From: Durusdinium trenchii
Taxonomy: Eukaryota > Sar > Dinophyceae > Suessiales > Symbiodiniaceae
Direction: 5' to 3'
DNA: 64,000 bases
Assembly (NCBI GenBank): GCA_963970005.1
Contig: CAXAMN010023662.1
Span: forward strand, 541,864-605,863
The translations under genes and the position numbers were made by a program. Below are positions 23,904 through 37,610 of the stretch, piece by piece (the first letter of the stretch is position 1; the number at the start of each line of letters is the position of its first letter). A model generated the notes under the pieces. That model had not been told where the DNA came from. It was given only the letters and a program-made list of their open reading frames with translations, and did not search any database.

Positions 23904-26900
23904 CTGAGGATGCAGAAAAACATCGAGAAGCATTGAGCAACAAATCATGAAGGATCCAAGGAGTTGTGAATTGGATCGGCTTAGACTCGATGGTTTAAAC
24001 AAATCCCACCAAAAAATCATGGAGTTTGGAGAGACCGAGAATGATGATCTTGTGAAGCCTCCAAGAGAAAGTCAAACACCTAGGAGCTTGTCGGCGGCAA
24101 TTTCCTTCCGCACCTCAACCGCCTCATCAACTCCAAATTCTTAAACCGCTCAGTGGGCCCAACGGCAAGTGAGCTGCGCGTCTATCCATTTTCAGGGGTC
24201 AACCAGAGACCTAATTAGTTATGACTCACACTCATCTTATCTTTGGAGCCCCATTTGGGTTTAAACATGTTAAACAAAAAAAACAAAAACTCAACGTTGC
24301 CGGAATCCGAATCAATGTTGCTAGACCAGGACGTGGAAAGCTCTTAAGCCTCACGGAAACAACGCACAAATGCATTTTTGGTGGCTCAAGGATGAGTACC
24401 TCAGCATTGGCAAAGCGCCAAAGCCAACTTCAGGTGTAGGAGGTTCACGAAGGCAGCTTTACGATGGTAACTGCAGTTACGGTGCTTGCATGCCCGACCA
24501 GTATACGGATGAGATTGAGATGAGGTGGCAGGGCTGGGATATAAAATATGTCTTTCTTAAATAGTTTAGATGTCCCAATAGAATTGCTGACCTTCGGTGC
24601 AGAATCCTCCCCCCCAAAAAGACGGCCGAAGCTCCAACAAAACAAATCAAAAGATGACCATCTTTTGTCCATTTGCGGCCAGGCCCAGGCCAGGCGTCGT
24701 TGGTCTGCCCGGTGTCATAGAGGTGTTCCGGAATTTGCTCCCAGAAGTCGCGCCGCATCTCTGGGCTTACGTGTTGTCGCATGAGGAACCTGGACGCGCC
24801 CGCACGGACGACTGGCGCCAAGGTTGAGACACTCGGCATTCTGAAGGGAAGTGATGGGGGGGTTCCGTGTGAGGGTTTGGCTTCAACATCATACAACGAT
24901 CCCTTGAGGTGGGGTTTGGTTCAGACGGATGGAGAAACTCCCGCTCCTTACACTCCCCGCTCTCACTGTTGGTGGGTTTTGTATGGTTTTGTCACAACCA
25001 TATTTGGAACAACAAGTAAACTACGACGGTTTAGACATATAAAACAATAATATAATATAAGATGGAAGGGGTTACTAGCTACACACGTTCATTCACACCT
25101 TCTCTGGGGATTCCTTACCCAACCCGCCAGCAGCTAAGGAGCTCGAAGAGTTGCTCGCGACTGGCGCCCTCAGTGCCGCCCTCCAAGGCTCGCAAGTTGG
25201 CACCACAGCCACTGAAGAGGAACTTGATGTCCTAAGGAAGGCGTTCGGTGGTATTTTTTTCAGTGATTATATAGGAGTAGGAGGAAGTCACTTAGCGATG
25301 TCCCAGTGATTTTTGAGTCTCAAGGTTCATTTGATTTGCATATCACTTCGTCCCGGCCGCAGCTTGTGATGGCAGCCTTTTCCATCATGAGGACCAAATG
25401 GAAGCAACATCGAGAAACCTCAAAATGCTAGGCACGTGGTCCAGGCAAAAAAACGTTCATCTCCACTTGGTGGTCCAGCTACAGGAGAAACGAATCGATC
25501 ACAAGCTGATGTGATTTTTGCACTTTTTTCAGCTCTGAATACAGCTTTGGTGTTGGGAGGCTGGCTTGCACGGAGTTTCCAGTTCCACTTGCGTGCAAGT
25601 CGCCCAAGATTTCTTCTTCAATGCGTCCTGAACCGAAACTCCAGGCCACCGTGACCACCCGTTTGGGGTGACTGTGCGTCTTACACTCTCTGGTCTTACA
25701 CTCTCTGAAGTGACTACTGTAAGCCTTCTGAAGCCTTCTGTAGAACCGGTCAAACAAAATACAACACCTGCCCTCAAGTGGTTCTGTACCCACAGCTAGA
25801 ACTGGGCCATATTGGGGGGAATAAGCCAGGATCCAACCTCTCCACCAGATATGAATAGCACAAGACTAGGAAGCTGAGACTCCCTCTCCCTTTCTCTCTA
25901 TGGACAAGGCCGAGAAACACGGAAGTCAACACGTCAGTGCAGCCACCAACAGCTTGTGCCCATCTAACCCCCGTTCAACGCAAAAAAAAACACAGAAAAA
26001 AAAAGCAAGCCAAACAACAGCTGCATTGATCACCCACTTTTGGATGCGAAATCGCGATGCGTTCGCGCTATCGCAACGGTTGGACATCGGTCCGTATCGC
26101 TACGTATCCATCTACCCGGCCGGATAAGACAACCGGTTGTCTTTGCGGACGATTCGGCCGGACAAAAGCAAGACGGCCGGTCGTGCGGGACCAGCGAAAC
26201 ACTCATGACTATAGCCAGTACTCTTCCTGAATGAAGTCATTGTCTGACCTCTCTGACTTGTGGGTGACTCAAATCCTTGCAGGCCTGCACCCCCCCCATC
26301 GGCGTTTCCTCATGGAAATGCATAGCTGCTTAAACCATCATCACCCATCTCATTTGACGATGTGAAGGCAGCAAATTATTGGAAGGTCTGCCAAGCTCAA
26401 ACAGATTCTGCCACTGCAAAGCTACCCCAACTCAAACCGAACCTGCAAATTTCAATGAGACAAGCCGGCTGTCCAACGAGAAACATCGCGTCTACACCCC
26501 CACATCCTGTCCTTGGCAGGCTTCTCGCCCTCCACTAGGACCAAAAGCTCCTGGGTGTCATGGCGACAAAGGCAATTTTCATCCTCACCCAGGAGAGATC
26601 CAGGCTTTAGCATCCATGGTCCATGGTCACAAATTTGCCAGGGGTGGTTTTTTTGGGGCAGGTTGTTACAGGTTTGTTGACTTGACTTCTGCTTACTATA
26701 ACCCAAAGCTTTCAACTAACTATCAAGACATCTAAAAATGCATTGTAAGTCAAAGCGGGGGTTTGTGGGTCTCTCCCACCGCCGTTCGGAAAAATACACA
26801 CCCACACCCGCCTTGATTTCGGTATATGCCAACACTCTGTCGCCAAAATCATGGGAGTCAGACTATATAGTCTGGAAAATTGTTCTTGTTGCTGCTGTTG

Positions 26901-28327
26901 GGGTGTGCACAGGGCCAATCCACACTTACTTGGAATCCCTGAACTCTGTAAGGTGTTTTTAAGTCAACTCTGCGGTCAACTCCGTCGCCCTTTGACTGGG
27001 GCGTACGTCCTCAAACATGTCCTCGGTGTGGAACCCTTCACAGGCATGGGTGTATGCGCTCAGAATGTCCCTTGAAAGTCACCCTCAAAATGGTTGATGG
27101 ACCGTCATCTCCAGTCGGCACCAAGCCATCTCGCCTTGTCTTTGAGTTTCAAACTCACCCAGCCAGTGGCAGGGCCTGACGAGGTGATAAATAGAAACAG
27201 CACGGATCGGAAGGCTGGAGGGTGAGCTGTCATGAATCAAAAGTGTGGGGTTAGAAACAAAACATGGAGAAGTGATGGGCAATCCATGGTTTTGAAGGTT
27301 GAAGCCAGACTTCATGCAGATTTTCCTGTAGCTCAAAGTTTCCAAGTGAAGAATGCTCATTGCGAGTGTTGTTCACAAGTCTTGCTCTCCTGGAAGGACA
27401 CACATGGGACATGAAAAGCTATATAGGTTTGTGGCTAAAGATTGTCTTGCAAGGGCCCTGTCAGGTTTCAATCAGACTTTTCGTGGAGTGTAGTCCCACC
27501 CTCAGCCGGCCAGACTATCAACATACAAATTCAATTGCATGAACGAAAAAGGATCGATGTTTGATCAATCAAACTTGATGTAATTCTAGTAGTTAAAAGC
27601 GGTTTCATTGAACCTGCTAGTCTCTTTGCCTTCACGGCCAAGAAGAGAGCAGGGCTTGGATACCGACCAAGGAGCGGACGGGAAGGGACCAAAAGAGTGG
27701 ATCCGACTGAAACAGGCCTTTTGCTTGGGTATTTCTTTTTGAGGCAGCGGTCCAGCTGGAACTATGTCTTGAAATTGGCTTATCATCCATGTAAATATGA
27801 GAATATATGCATAGCTGCATATCTACGATCTTTGACATGGCCAGCACAATGCCATCGAAATGAGCTTAGACATGCTTAGCCGTTGAAAGTGGAAAAACAA
27901 CACACCATTAAACAAAAGAAACCGAATGGTTGTAGAGGAGAAACTTGCTTCCCAGGAGCCCAGGAAGTCTAAAGCGTAGACCAGTAGTAGACCCTTCTGC
28001 ACTTCCACTTGACACCCTACAGCCTTCGCGCTATGTGCAAACCAATGGATCCAAATGGATCCAGCTAGCAGTACAGTCAATGAGAACCATTTGGCCATTC
28101 ATGTAGCTTCATTAAAGCTGCAAGAGTGCGCAAGAAGCTTTCCCACACTGGTAACATGATAAGCATTCGTTCTCTGAAAGAATCCTTGAACTACTGGGGG
28201 AATGAAACAATATGGGCAAGGAAGACCATTCTCCTCCAAACACAGCCAAGCATGTGGGCTGGAAGCTTGCCACCTCTGCTCCAGACGGTCTCAAGTTTCA
28301 CCACGTTTCACCATGGACGTGCTTCAC

Positions 28328-28478
28328 CTCGCCGAGGAACACCAGACCGGTTTTGCTCGCGCACGTCTTCGCCCCGCCCCGAGGATCCGTTTGGTCCACT
28401 TCTACGTCTTGGGAGGCGAGCGCCTGTGCCGGTCTCTGTGAGCTGAAACTGCAGGCGATCGCCCTCGAGCTTCAGCTC
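28328..28478 (-). CDS. candidate exon with coiled-coil-like start
   Basis: Minus strand: acceptor GCTGCGTGAG, 50 codons, donor CGAG|GTGAAG at 28327-28326. The translation begins ELKLEGDRLQFQLTETGTG and continues Arg/Gly/Ser-rich (RRRSGPNGSSGRGEDV). GC-rich, with a good donor, and closed in the other two minus frames. A plus-strand reading (ELKLQAIALELQLLTQQ) is the only rival. Unrecognised. Confidence 0.35.
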
Positions 28479-29999
28479 CTCACGCAGCAACCAAGCACAA
28501 TCGGATTAGGCACCTCCTGGTAAGGTTTCACCCAAAAGCGCCCGGTGAAGGATTTAGGTGCATGCTGGGTCATGAAAGCGGAACGTTCAGTGGATGTTCT
28601 GAACAGTGATTGCTTCCTGGAGGAAGAATCCCAAACCAGTCGCTACTGTGGTCTTCTCTGCACTTGCCAGCTTCTGGACAGCCTCTGTTGATTGACAGAT
28701 CCGATGATTCATCGATTGATGGATCGATTGACCTACCACTGGACGCATAAGCTCAAACCTAACAACCATGGATTTGTATTGTTGGAAATGGAGGTAGATG
28801 ATTTTAGCCAGCATTTGCTCTTCCCAAGTTGTCCAACTGGAAAGCCTCCCTATTGTAAGGAATCGTGGTGAACCACACCCAGTTGGCCTCCGACACCTCT
28901 TTGCGGGCAAGTTGGATGTCTTTTTCCCATGATCCCCTGCTGGCCTTGACCAGCGCGCCAGTGGACAAACGCTGCGGGAGCTGCTCGGAGGTCAAGGCTT
29001 TTCCTGAAGTCCGGGTTTGGCATCCAGCGGCTTTGGAAGGTGTTCAACTCATCTGAACTATCCATTAGCTAAGGAACAAATCCCATCAAAAACGCAGCAT
29101 GTGCATCTTTCGAAGTACAGTAATTATATAGATGTGTTTGAGTTGAAGGTAATCATACCCCGGTACAACCAAATCATCGGAAAGTGTAATGAATTGATAG
29201 TTGTTTGCATACCGACTCTCACAATATTATGGGGGCATACTGTTTGCTGGCGTGTGTCCGTCGCTCCTCTTGCGGCGGAACAATGTTGTTTTTGCATGTT
29301 TGGTTTCAATCGTGCGTAGGAATGGGTTGCGAAAGACATTGCAAAACAATGTTTGACAACATGCAATCAACAGTCCTGGGTATTGTTTTGCCAACCTATA
29401 TAAACCTTCAGGATGATCAAATGATCATTATGTTTTGAGGGCTGAACCTGAAAACTGTCTTTGAACATGCCCGGCCCTGCGCACTTCAAACACCGATCCA
29501 ACCAGATCCCAGCCTTGTCGGACAAGGACACCGCCTTTGTCTCCACCTGGCATGTTGAAATTTCATTGGTAACCTCATATGGAACCTACACAGCCGGAAA
29601 CCGGAAACTTTTCGAACACGGCGGTTGAAATCCTCACCTTGAAACTTAGGGAACCTGGAGTGTGGGCCGAAGCATTCCAACAAATACGCGACCTGAACCT
29701 GGAGTTATCAAAGTTTGCATGGTCCTTGGTTGATTTCGACCTTGTTCAGCCAGAATTGGCCACCCACCCGCACTATGGCTACTCTGGCCAAACAAGTTTG
29801 CTAAAACAAATTGTGTAGGTTTCTCTTTTGCAAAAAAGGCGACAATTGGTTGGTTCGTCAACAACAGCCTCGCACAACTCCAGCCTCCTTCTCAGCAGGG
29901 TCACACAATTACCTTACTTCGAGCTACCCCTGTCCGCCGAACAACACAAGTAGGATAGCTTGGCCGGCGTGAGTGGCAAGGCGTCCCCAAGTCACGGTG

Positions 30000-30440
30000 C
30001 TTTGTAGTTGCGTTTGGTGTTGTCACTGTAACGGTCATTGTCTTTTTGTCTGCTGTCGCACTCGTCCTGGCGCGTTGCTAAGTATAAATTGCAGTCATTG
30101 TGGTTCTGCTTTGCGGCGCCGTTGTGCCACTGGCAGGCGGGAACCCTGGGTTGGGCAACTGGTGGTCGGGCCGCTGGCTGGGCACTGATGGGACACTGGG
30201 TTGGCAGCACTGCCTGTCGGAACCACGACCACTGGGCCCGGGCAACTGGCAAGCTGTCAGTGTGTGCTGTATGTCATACCCTTTTGTCTTGTTGTTGGTG
30301 TTGCCATTGTGTTGTGTGCGTGTCTTTGCCGCTTCGTCTCTGTTGTCGTGTTGTCTGATCCTTTGGTGTTGTCACTGTGTTTCTGTGTGTTGTCAGCATC
30401 ATGGTTTGCTGTCTGCTGCTGCGCTTGTCATGCCTGTCAG
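30000..30440 (+). other. G+T-rich strand-asymmetric block
   Basis: About 440 bases in which the plus strand is strongly enriched in T and G (TTGTTGTTGG, TGTTGTGTGCGTG, GTGTTTCTGTGTGTTGTC). It contains an internal duplicate of GGTGTTGTCACTGT (30011 and 30366) and a GGCAACTGG word three times. Several overlapping open frames exist only because of this bias. No gene assigned. Confidence 0.6.
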
Positions 30441-32878
30441 AATGTCAGGTGGAGAAAATGAATGTGGACGTTGCAGCGGCCCCCTGAATCAAAGGTGACA
30501 GAACACAAGCCCAGGACATTGACATTTGTCTGTATCATTCGGCTTTACCTACTGCACTGGCCACCCAACGACCCACTTAGGCTGTGGAGCAAATCATTAT
30601 CAGATGCTGGTGTGCACTGTCACAGCTTAGCAATGCATTTCTCACAGACGCTCAATGACAATTTCAAAGCCAAGCTTTGTCATGCTTGCGCGAGATGCCC
30701 AAGCTGCTTGGCCAATCATGTTACCATCTTCTTCGAACTTGGCAGATGCCTCCAGCCTTTTCAGCAGTGCTGCTGTGAGGAGTGCCTGGTCCTTGTCATC
30801 TTTTTGCAATGTGGAGGCCCAAAAACTCATCTGTGCTTTTTTATCTCTTCTTGCTTGCTTGTTTGGCTAAACCCCTTTGAACAGCTCGCTGCTTCACGTC
30901 CAGCCCGGCTGGAAGGGCTGTGACGTGCAAGTGGCCGCTGTACCCGAAGCAATTATATAAGGAAGCCGGCGTTGAACCTGACCAGGATTTCCGCGCGCTT
31001 GGCAAAAAACTGCGGAAGCTGTGAAACTCATCAGAACCCCTTGCCAAACAAGCCAAAACACAAAAGCTGGGGAAAGAACTATGGGGTCCTCTGCAGTCCG
31101 AGTCCTCTGGAATCCGACTTGGCCTTGCGGCCGGTCATTCAGGGAGACCGCCATGGACCATGGAATCATCGAACCATTGGTAAATCCATTGGCATAGTCA
31201 TCCGTTTTATGGAACACATGCGGCTACTATCAATTAAAAAAGTAATAAACACAAACAATAACAATATTATATCAAAAGTCATCCAGTCGGCTATACTATA
31301 GCCACCCATGAAGCCAGCGTGACTCTTCGGAGGAACTTCTGTGCTGGGTTGCGGCAACGGCTCTCAGTCTTCCGGAAGGAGGCCCCGGCGTCTGCCACTG
31401 ACGCATCCCAGGCAACTGCGCCGCATCACAAACACCAGATTCCAAAAAGACTTGAGCATATGCAATCGGCATTAGGAAAACATGTCCCTACAAAACTCAA
31501 ACTTTTTAAAATCAACCTGCTTGGGCGTGGGAAGTTGGCCTCGTGGACTTCTCGAAGCATGCCATGGATGCACAAGAATCCGAAACAAGGCACCGCCGGC
31601 GTCCTCTCTTTCTCTAAATAGGTTTAGAAAGATATGCGCCAAGCCACTCCAATCCTGTCTGTCAACCCCGTCGCGTGAACAAAGGAAAGGCATGTATATA
31701 TACTATGTGCCCCCGTTTTTCCACCTTTTCTTTTCCACGTTTCTTTGCGTCCATGTGAGCAGTGTGTGCGTGTGTGTGTGTTTGTGCTGCAAACGGTGGC
31801 ATCTAAAAGCCTCTGTGTATAGATAGACAGCTTTTGCGAACTGTACCCTACCACTATCGCATTTTGACCTGTTCTTGTGCTTTTGAGTGTGTTTTTGTAC
31901 ATCGTCCCCTTCCAACAGACAAAGCTGAAGAACTAGAGTATAGTGAAGGGGATTTGGGTTTAAGGGGCAAGGTTTTGGGCTGAAGGGGACGAGATCGTTA
32001 AAGCGTTGTTGCTTAACATGTGTTTTGATTTTTGGTGTTCTTTGCTTTGTTGATTTTTTGTGGTATTTGCAATGATTGTTACAAGCGTACTGCCAGCGCG
32101 GCAAATATCACATGTGTTCCTCCTGGGTAGAATGCTTGTGTGGCCCGTCTCGCTACAGCGAAAGCGCATTTTTGGTAGGAGTGTGCAAAAAGTTGTGAAA
32201 AGGAGTTGTTTGATTGGAATGTGAAAAGTTCAATTGGAACTTCCAAAGCACCGGTCCGTCCTTTAACATGCTTCTATTGCCACGAGTAGACATAGACAAA
32301 AGCCAAGGTCCTAGCTTTCTATTTTGGAGAAAACGAGGTACCTTCAAAACAAGACATGCACCAGTGTCATCGACATGGCCAATGTCAAAAGCGAAGTCTT
32401 GCTTCGAAAGCAAGATGTTGCTGCAAAACATTCTGCTGCAGGTTCCCATGTGGGGTGTTGTAAAAACCCCGTGTCTTTTGCAATACCTCGAAACCATGTT
32501 ATCGTTCGTTCTACTCTTATCGTTTTCTCAGGTGAAAGCATCTTTGGTGGAAGATCACAAATCACAAGATGTCCTTTGGTGGTCTACATGGTCCTACTTC
32601 AGGATCCCGTAGCACTGCCTGTACCAAAGCGTGCACCGTCTTTGGTGGTAAAGACATGGCAGCAGCAAAGATCAGATATAGACAGCTAAACAAGACTACC
32701 ACGTCGCACACTTCTGCCCTTCAAAAGGTCTAACGAAACAGTCAAATGGGTACTTGCCCACCAGGGCTGCTTTTTGCTACATTTCCTTATCGTTTTCGTT
32801 ATGGTTTTGTTATCGTTCCGGACACCTCTGCAGGTTCATGTAAACAGCTGCAGCATATGGACCAAACAGCCTATTCAG

Positions 32879-33098
32879 TTCCTAGTAGTAAGGCCAGGAG
32901 CCCCTAAGAGCTTCTTGTTCCTGGTAGCGATGTTGCTTTGTAGTAAGGCAAGGAGTCCCTAGTAGCTTTTTGTTATTGTTCTTAGTAGTAAGGCCAGGAG
33001 TCCCTAGTAGCTTCTTGTTCCTAGTAGTAAGGCCAGGAGTCCCTAGCAGCTTCTTGTTCCTAGTAGTAAGGCCAGGAGCCCCTAATAGCTTTTTGTTC
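32879..33098. repeat. minisatellite, ~40-base unit, about five copies
   Basis: Tandem copies of a unit reading CTAGTAGTAAGGCCAGGAG followed by TCCCTAGTAGCTTCTTGTTC, with variants such as CCCCTAAGAGC and TCCCTAGCAGC; some units are shortened or interrupted. A related, more decayed array with CTAGTAGCTTCTTGTTA lies at 54735-54832. Phrases around CTCTTATCGTTTTC on either side (32515 and 33130) suggest that the array lies inside a larger duplicated module. Confidence 0.8.
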
Positions 33099-34549
33099 TG
33101 AATGTGCAGGTAAAATCATTGTTATCGTTTTTACTCTTATCGGTTTCTGGGGTAGGAATGCGTGCACGCCAATACTAAACCGCTGAGCACGGGGTTATTA
33201 CAACAGCCCATGTGGCTTCCACCTTTTTTTCAATCTTTGCCACAAGCTGTCAAGTTGCTGGGTGCCTCGCATCTCAGTGTGACGAGGCGAAGTCTGAAAG
33301 CCAGAAGAAGGAAACACAGGACGGGAGCGGCTTCGAAAATGCGCACGGAGTTCCATTCCCTGGTGACGGCAGCATTGCAGTTCTAACACCACGCAACGAC
33401 CGACGACTCAAGACAAAAACACCAGGTGCAAACCCTGGTCGTTGCCAACAAGCAAATCCTGTCCCAACTTCGACACCAAAGTTCGAACAAGGGAACACAG
33501 GTATCCAAAGCAGCTTCCCAGGTGATCCAGCAACAATCAGAGTCTAAGACCGTGCTGTGACCGAATAAAATCAAGGGGTCACCGAAAAGAAGCGTCGATG
33601 TGCCTTTGGTGTTCGCTTCAATTTATATAACACTGCCACGGTGCGCGCGACGTGTGGTGATTGAAGTTCAGTCGATGACTGCAATCGAAGGACTTGCTCT
33701 GCGTCTCCAACTGTTCCACACATGCTCCACAGTACGAAGCCTGTCAACGTCAAGCGCAGGTTGCACAGCATCAGGAATCGCAAAACAGTTATAGATGGTG
33801 CATGGATGGTGCATGATGGTGCGTTCTTTGTCGGCTTTAATTGTGGTTGCGCCGCGAGTTGTGTCAGCGATGTTCCTGAAGATCTGGCGTCCAGGGTACA
33901 CTGCCGTTGCTCAAACACACTTTCGGCGTCCCGTGTGGTAGGTTCCAATCAAACAATTTCAGCCAGTTGTGTCCTGCAAATGACTTTCCCACCTTCACTT
34001 TTGATGTCATTGTTATTTGAACCAACGGTGTGATCACTCTCCGTTGTTTCAGAGCAGCTACTTGTTTGCAGTGGGTGCTAAAACCTTGTTCACATCTTTG
34101 TCGTTGATGCTTTATCTGTTCGACCACTTTGTTTCACTGTTGCTAGCTGTTGACATCCATATCGAACATTACATTACAAACAGGATGAGTAATGATCCAC
34201 ACATTTTCGTGGCCGTGTGAGTGTTAGGCAGGCTTGGCTGAAAAGGTGTACTTGCACCCCCGCATGAGTTCTCGATGAGGACATATTATCTTGCTTCACT
34301 ATTGTACGTTTTAGCGTTGGCATGCTGTAAGTCTGGTCTGTGAAACGATGTGGGAGATTCAACAAGAGAAGCCAACGGCCGCTTCCACGCTGTTCCCTTT
34401 TGCATGACACCACTGGTTTGATTCTGGTTTGCTACTTGGGGAGTGGTCAAAACCTGGAGCCCTGGTAGATCGACCGAGGTCGGTCAACCGTTCGGTGTGG
34501 TGCCATGACCTACTCTCGGAGGCGGTCGCCAGACTCTGAATGGCGTCGC

Positions 34550-34612
34550 CTTGAGGATTTCAGAGTTTCTGAGTTCGTTCAGAGTTTCAGAGTTTGTTTC
34601 TGAGTTTAGTTC
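34550..34612 (+). repeat. TCAGAGTTTC short tandem repeats
   Basis: TTTCAGAGTTTCTGAGTTCG, then TTCAGAGTTTCAGAGTTTG and TTTCTGAGTTTAGTTCG: a degenerate ~10-base array. Confidence 0.65.
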
Positions 34613-37529
34613 GTACCTTCGATAGTGAAGAACATGCGTATATTATAACTGATCCATCTTGGATCCATCGTCAGACACCTGCAGACTTACTGCAAACAGG
34701 ATTTGGAGGTTCTTACTGCAAACAGTCTGCAAAGCTCTGGCTGCCAAAGGTTGAGGGGTTTGCAAGGTGGGATTCCCAAAATCAGCGCCAGAAGGACTTC
34801 CATAGGAACAGCATGCGTATGCTGTCTGTTCTCCTGTCTGATAGCCCACACCCTCCAGGCTCGCTGTTGAGAAAGCAAGGCTTTGTTGGATGAATTTGGA
34901 ACATGGTGGTCCAAGAAGGTCCAAATCAACGCACAAACTTGGAGCATCTGCACAACCTCCGGATTTTCCTGGGCTTTTCTGAGGGATCCACGCGCGGACG
35001 CGTTCCAGGTTGTTCATACCGACATCCACGCGTTCCACGCCCCCTGGATCCAACAGGCGCGGCCCAGCCCCATGCCACACCTCCCACCACCTTCCATGTC
35101 CTGACGAACGAACGGGAGGTTCGAAGCTTCGGAAGGCAAAGGATTCGACTAAGGTCGGAGGGTTTTGAGTGGTTTTTGTCGGCTTGGAACATGGAGACAG
35201 GATTAGCAGCTAGCATATCCCAGTGGTTGTCCATATGTTGTCCATGGTCCATATAAGGAACATGGAGACAGTATATCAGTGGGATCACAGTAATGAAATC
35301 ATAGTGGATTCATAGGGGATGCACGTAGCAGAGTCCTGTTGCTGGCTTTGATGCTGGAGACTTCTCCCCCCCAAAAAGGACTCCCTTTAGGGAGATCATG
35401 ATGTTTCAGACTGAACCGGCCATGTCGCCCATGTATCCACCATGAATAAACACCATGCAGGAAAACTAAATAAACAATAACATAAGCTCTAAAATTTAAA
35501 ACGCAGGCACTCCAATCCTTTCCATGACATGTCACGTTACCGGTGCTTCATTGGTAGCTCTACCAGAAATGACATAATATGACATAATCATGGAATGTTG
35601 CTGAATCACCTGCAGTGGTCTTCGGACTATGGCCATAGGTCATACCAGGTGGCCATGTGACCCCGGCTGGAGGATTTGAAGGTATAGATATCCAATGCCT
35701 AGAAATCCATAGAAATCCTAGTTTTCAAATGTACCTTGTCGGTCTAGAATGTATACCAGAAGGACTTACAAACAACATCAAACAACATATATTACGTACA
35801 GTCACACGCAGTCACGTGTATTATGAGAAAATCCAAGAAGGTGCAACCGCATCCAAGAAGCACCTTCCTTCAGTCATAGCCCTTTCTTGGGGAGGCACCC
35901 GATTTGTAGGTACACCAAAAAGATCATGCGAGCGGCGTTCTTTCACTGTGAATTTCTTATTCTGCTTACTTAAATCTGCTGAGCATAGTTCTTCAGAACT
36001 TCATCTTCTATCGGGCTGATATTCAGTCTCAGCATCGCAATTTTCAGCGGAACGGCAGTCCTGGACATGGCAAAAGCAAACTACGTGGCTCTGAGCGATG
36101 AGTCAGAATCTTCCGAACATGGACGCTCCTCCTAACCTAAACTTCCGATGCTTACGCAATTCTTCATAAACAAATTCAGGCTAAGCAAGACTGGGCTTCA
36201 CACTTGAGCTTAGGGGGATTCGAAGCCGCCATCTCTTTGAGATTCCCTATGTGGGTGGCCATCTCCATCTGGTGTCTTCAGTCAGCTTCTTCGCTTTTCG
36301 CTTTGAGTAGCTTGGTTGCCTTAAACATCTGGCTCATGAACACTTGGTCTGCAAACCATCAAGCAAATCTAGACCAACTGTTGAGCAACTGGCCCTATGC
36401 CCCTGTATCTTTGGCCTGTATTGGTTCTTCCAAAAGAGGAATCTAGACCTGCCTGGTGTGCCGCACCATGTGCCCATGTATCGCTACTTGGTCCCTTCTC
36501 AAAAGGTCAGACATGGCTGAGCTAAGCTGGCTGAACAGGGCAATGAGTCGAGTTGCTGGCGCGCAGCTGGCCCGGCAGCTACGACGGTGTGCAAAACGTC
36601 AATTAAAGTTATCTGATAGATCCTTGACCTGAAAAAAAACACATACCATCTGACACAGATTTCTCGGTGATTGAATAGTTCTCTCTTTTCCAACAGCAAT
36701 CCCTTGTTAACCAGAAATCAGATTCATCAGATTCTATTCTCCATCCCACGAGGCAAAGAAGCACAGATTGTTTTTCAAGCTGTGACATAGCAAATCCAAT
36801 AGCTGGATTCTCAGTTCAAATAGCAGACGCGGACGTGTTCTATTTTGAACGTGTTTGGCAAACTCTCAATGTGTGCTTTAAAGCCCGCAAGACGCCTTCA
36901 CGACCCTCTTGTGGTTTGAGCCCTGTCTGTTGACCAGGACTGAGTTGAACGGGATCTCGTTGATTCTCAATGACCTTTCAACCAACACTTTCCCACTGAA
37001 CCTCTCACTGGAACGCTGGTGTCCTTCTGGTCATTCCAAAGCAATCAAAAGTCGTCCACCAAAGACCAAAGATGACAAAACCGAATCTACAATCTACCCC
37101 CCTAAACCGTGCCCTCCTTCCAGGCCCTGGAAGGAGACCCTCATCCTATCCCCCCGTCCCTTCCCTCATCCTTCCCGTCCGCTCCAGGATCGCCTTCGGC
37201 CTCCGGCTTTGGCGGTCCCGAGATGTGCGGCCGCCCTGGCGCGTGACGAAGGGTAGTGCTGGAGTGTTGCCCCCCCCTGATGCCCAGAGTATATAACATA
37301 CACAGGAATATGATGGTTAAACATAGCACACATAATATAAATAAACACTGTGGACCATGGTTCTTGGCCAACAAAACCTTGACATGAAGAAGGCCAACTG
37401 CAGGAGAAGGGCCCCACGACCCGAAACCCACACAAAGCTCCACATCCCCGGAATGGGCGTGACACTCGCGCCCATCACCGCTGTGACACTCGGGGGTGAC
37501 TGGTTCAGCTCCGGACTTCGCAATGCGAA

Positions 37530-37610
37530 AGGTCTCGGACGCGACGGTCGCGGTGTCGCGGCGCGCCGAAGCTCTCGGTACTTTGCTGCCGAAGCTTCAC
37601 CTTCTCGGGC
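37530..37610 (-). CDS. candidate exon, Ala/Arg-rich
   Basis: Minus strand after ATGGATCCAG (AG at 37612-37611), reading AREGEASAAKYRELRRAATP, then Pro/Arg-rich. Very CpG-rich. A possible follow-on patch at 37185-37240 opens after TCACGCGCCAG and reads RPHISGPPKPEAEGDPGADG in compatible phase. The plus strand (VSDATVAVSRRAEALGTLL) is an alternative. Unrecognised. Confidence 0.3.

Larger units (their letters stand above)
21716..28327. other. unassigned DNA with small repeats and one candidate exon
   Basis: Holds GTAAACCATG three times in tandem at ~22003-22032, GGCATGTCATGCC-type duplications at ~22185-22213, a TA microsatellite at 22733, the exon candidate at 23813-23903, and paired duplications of GTCTTACACTCTCTG and AGCCTTCTG at 25678-25742. 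A GC-rich patch at 23460-23590 is open in nearly every frame and was not assigned. A 230-codon minus frame at 22480-23172 crosses AC and TA microsatellites and is treated as chance. Confidence 0.4.
28479..37184. other. repeat-bearing DNA without a supported gene
   Basis: Contains the G+T-rich block, the 32.9 kb minisatellite and the TCAGAGTTTC array, listed separately. A 121-codon plus frame at 32324-32689 lies in the flank of the minisatellite. No domain could be recognised. Confidence 0.45.
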
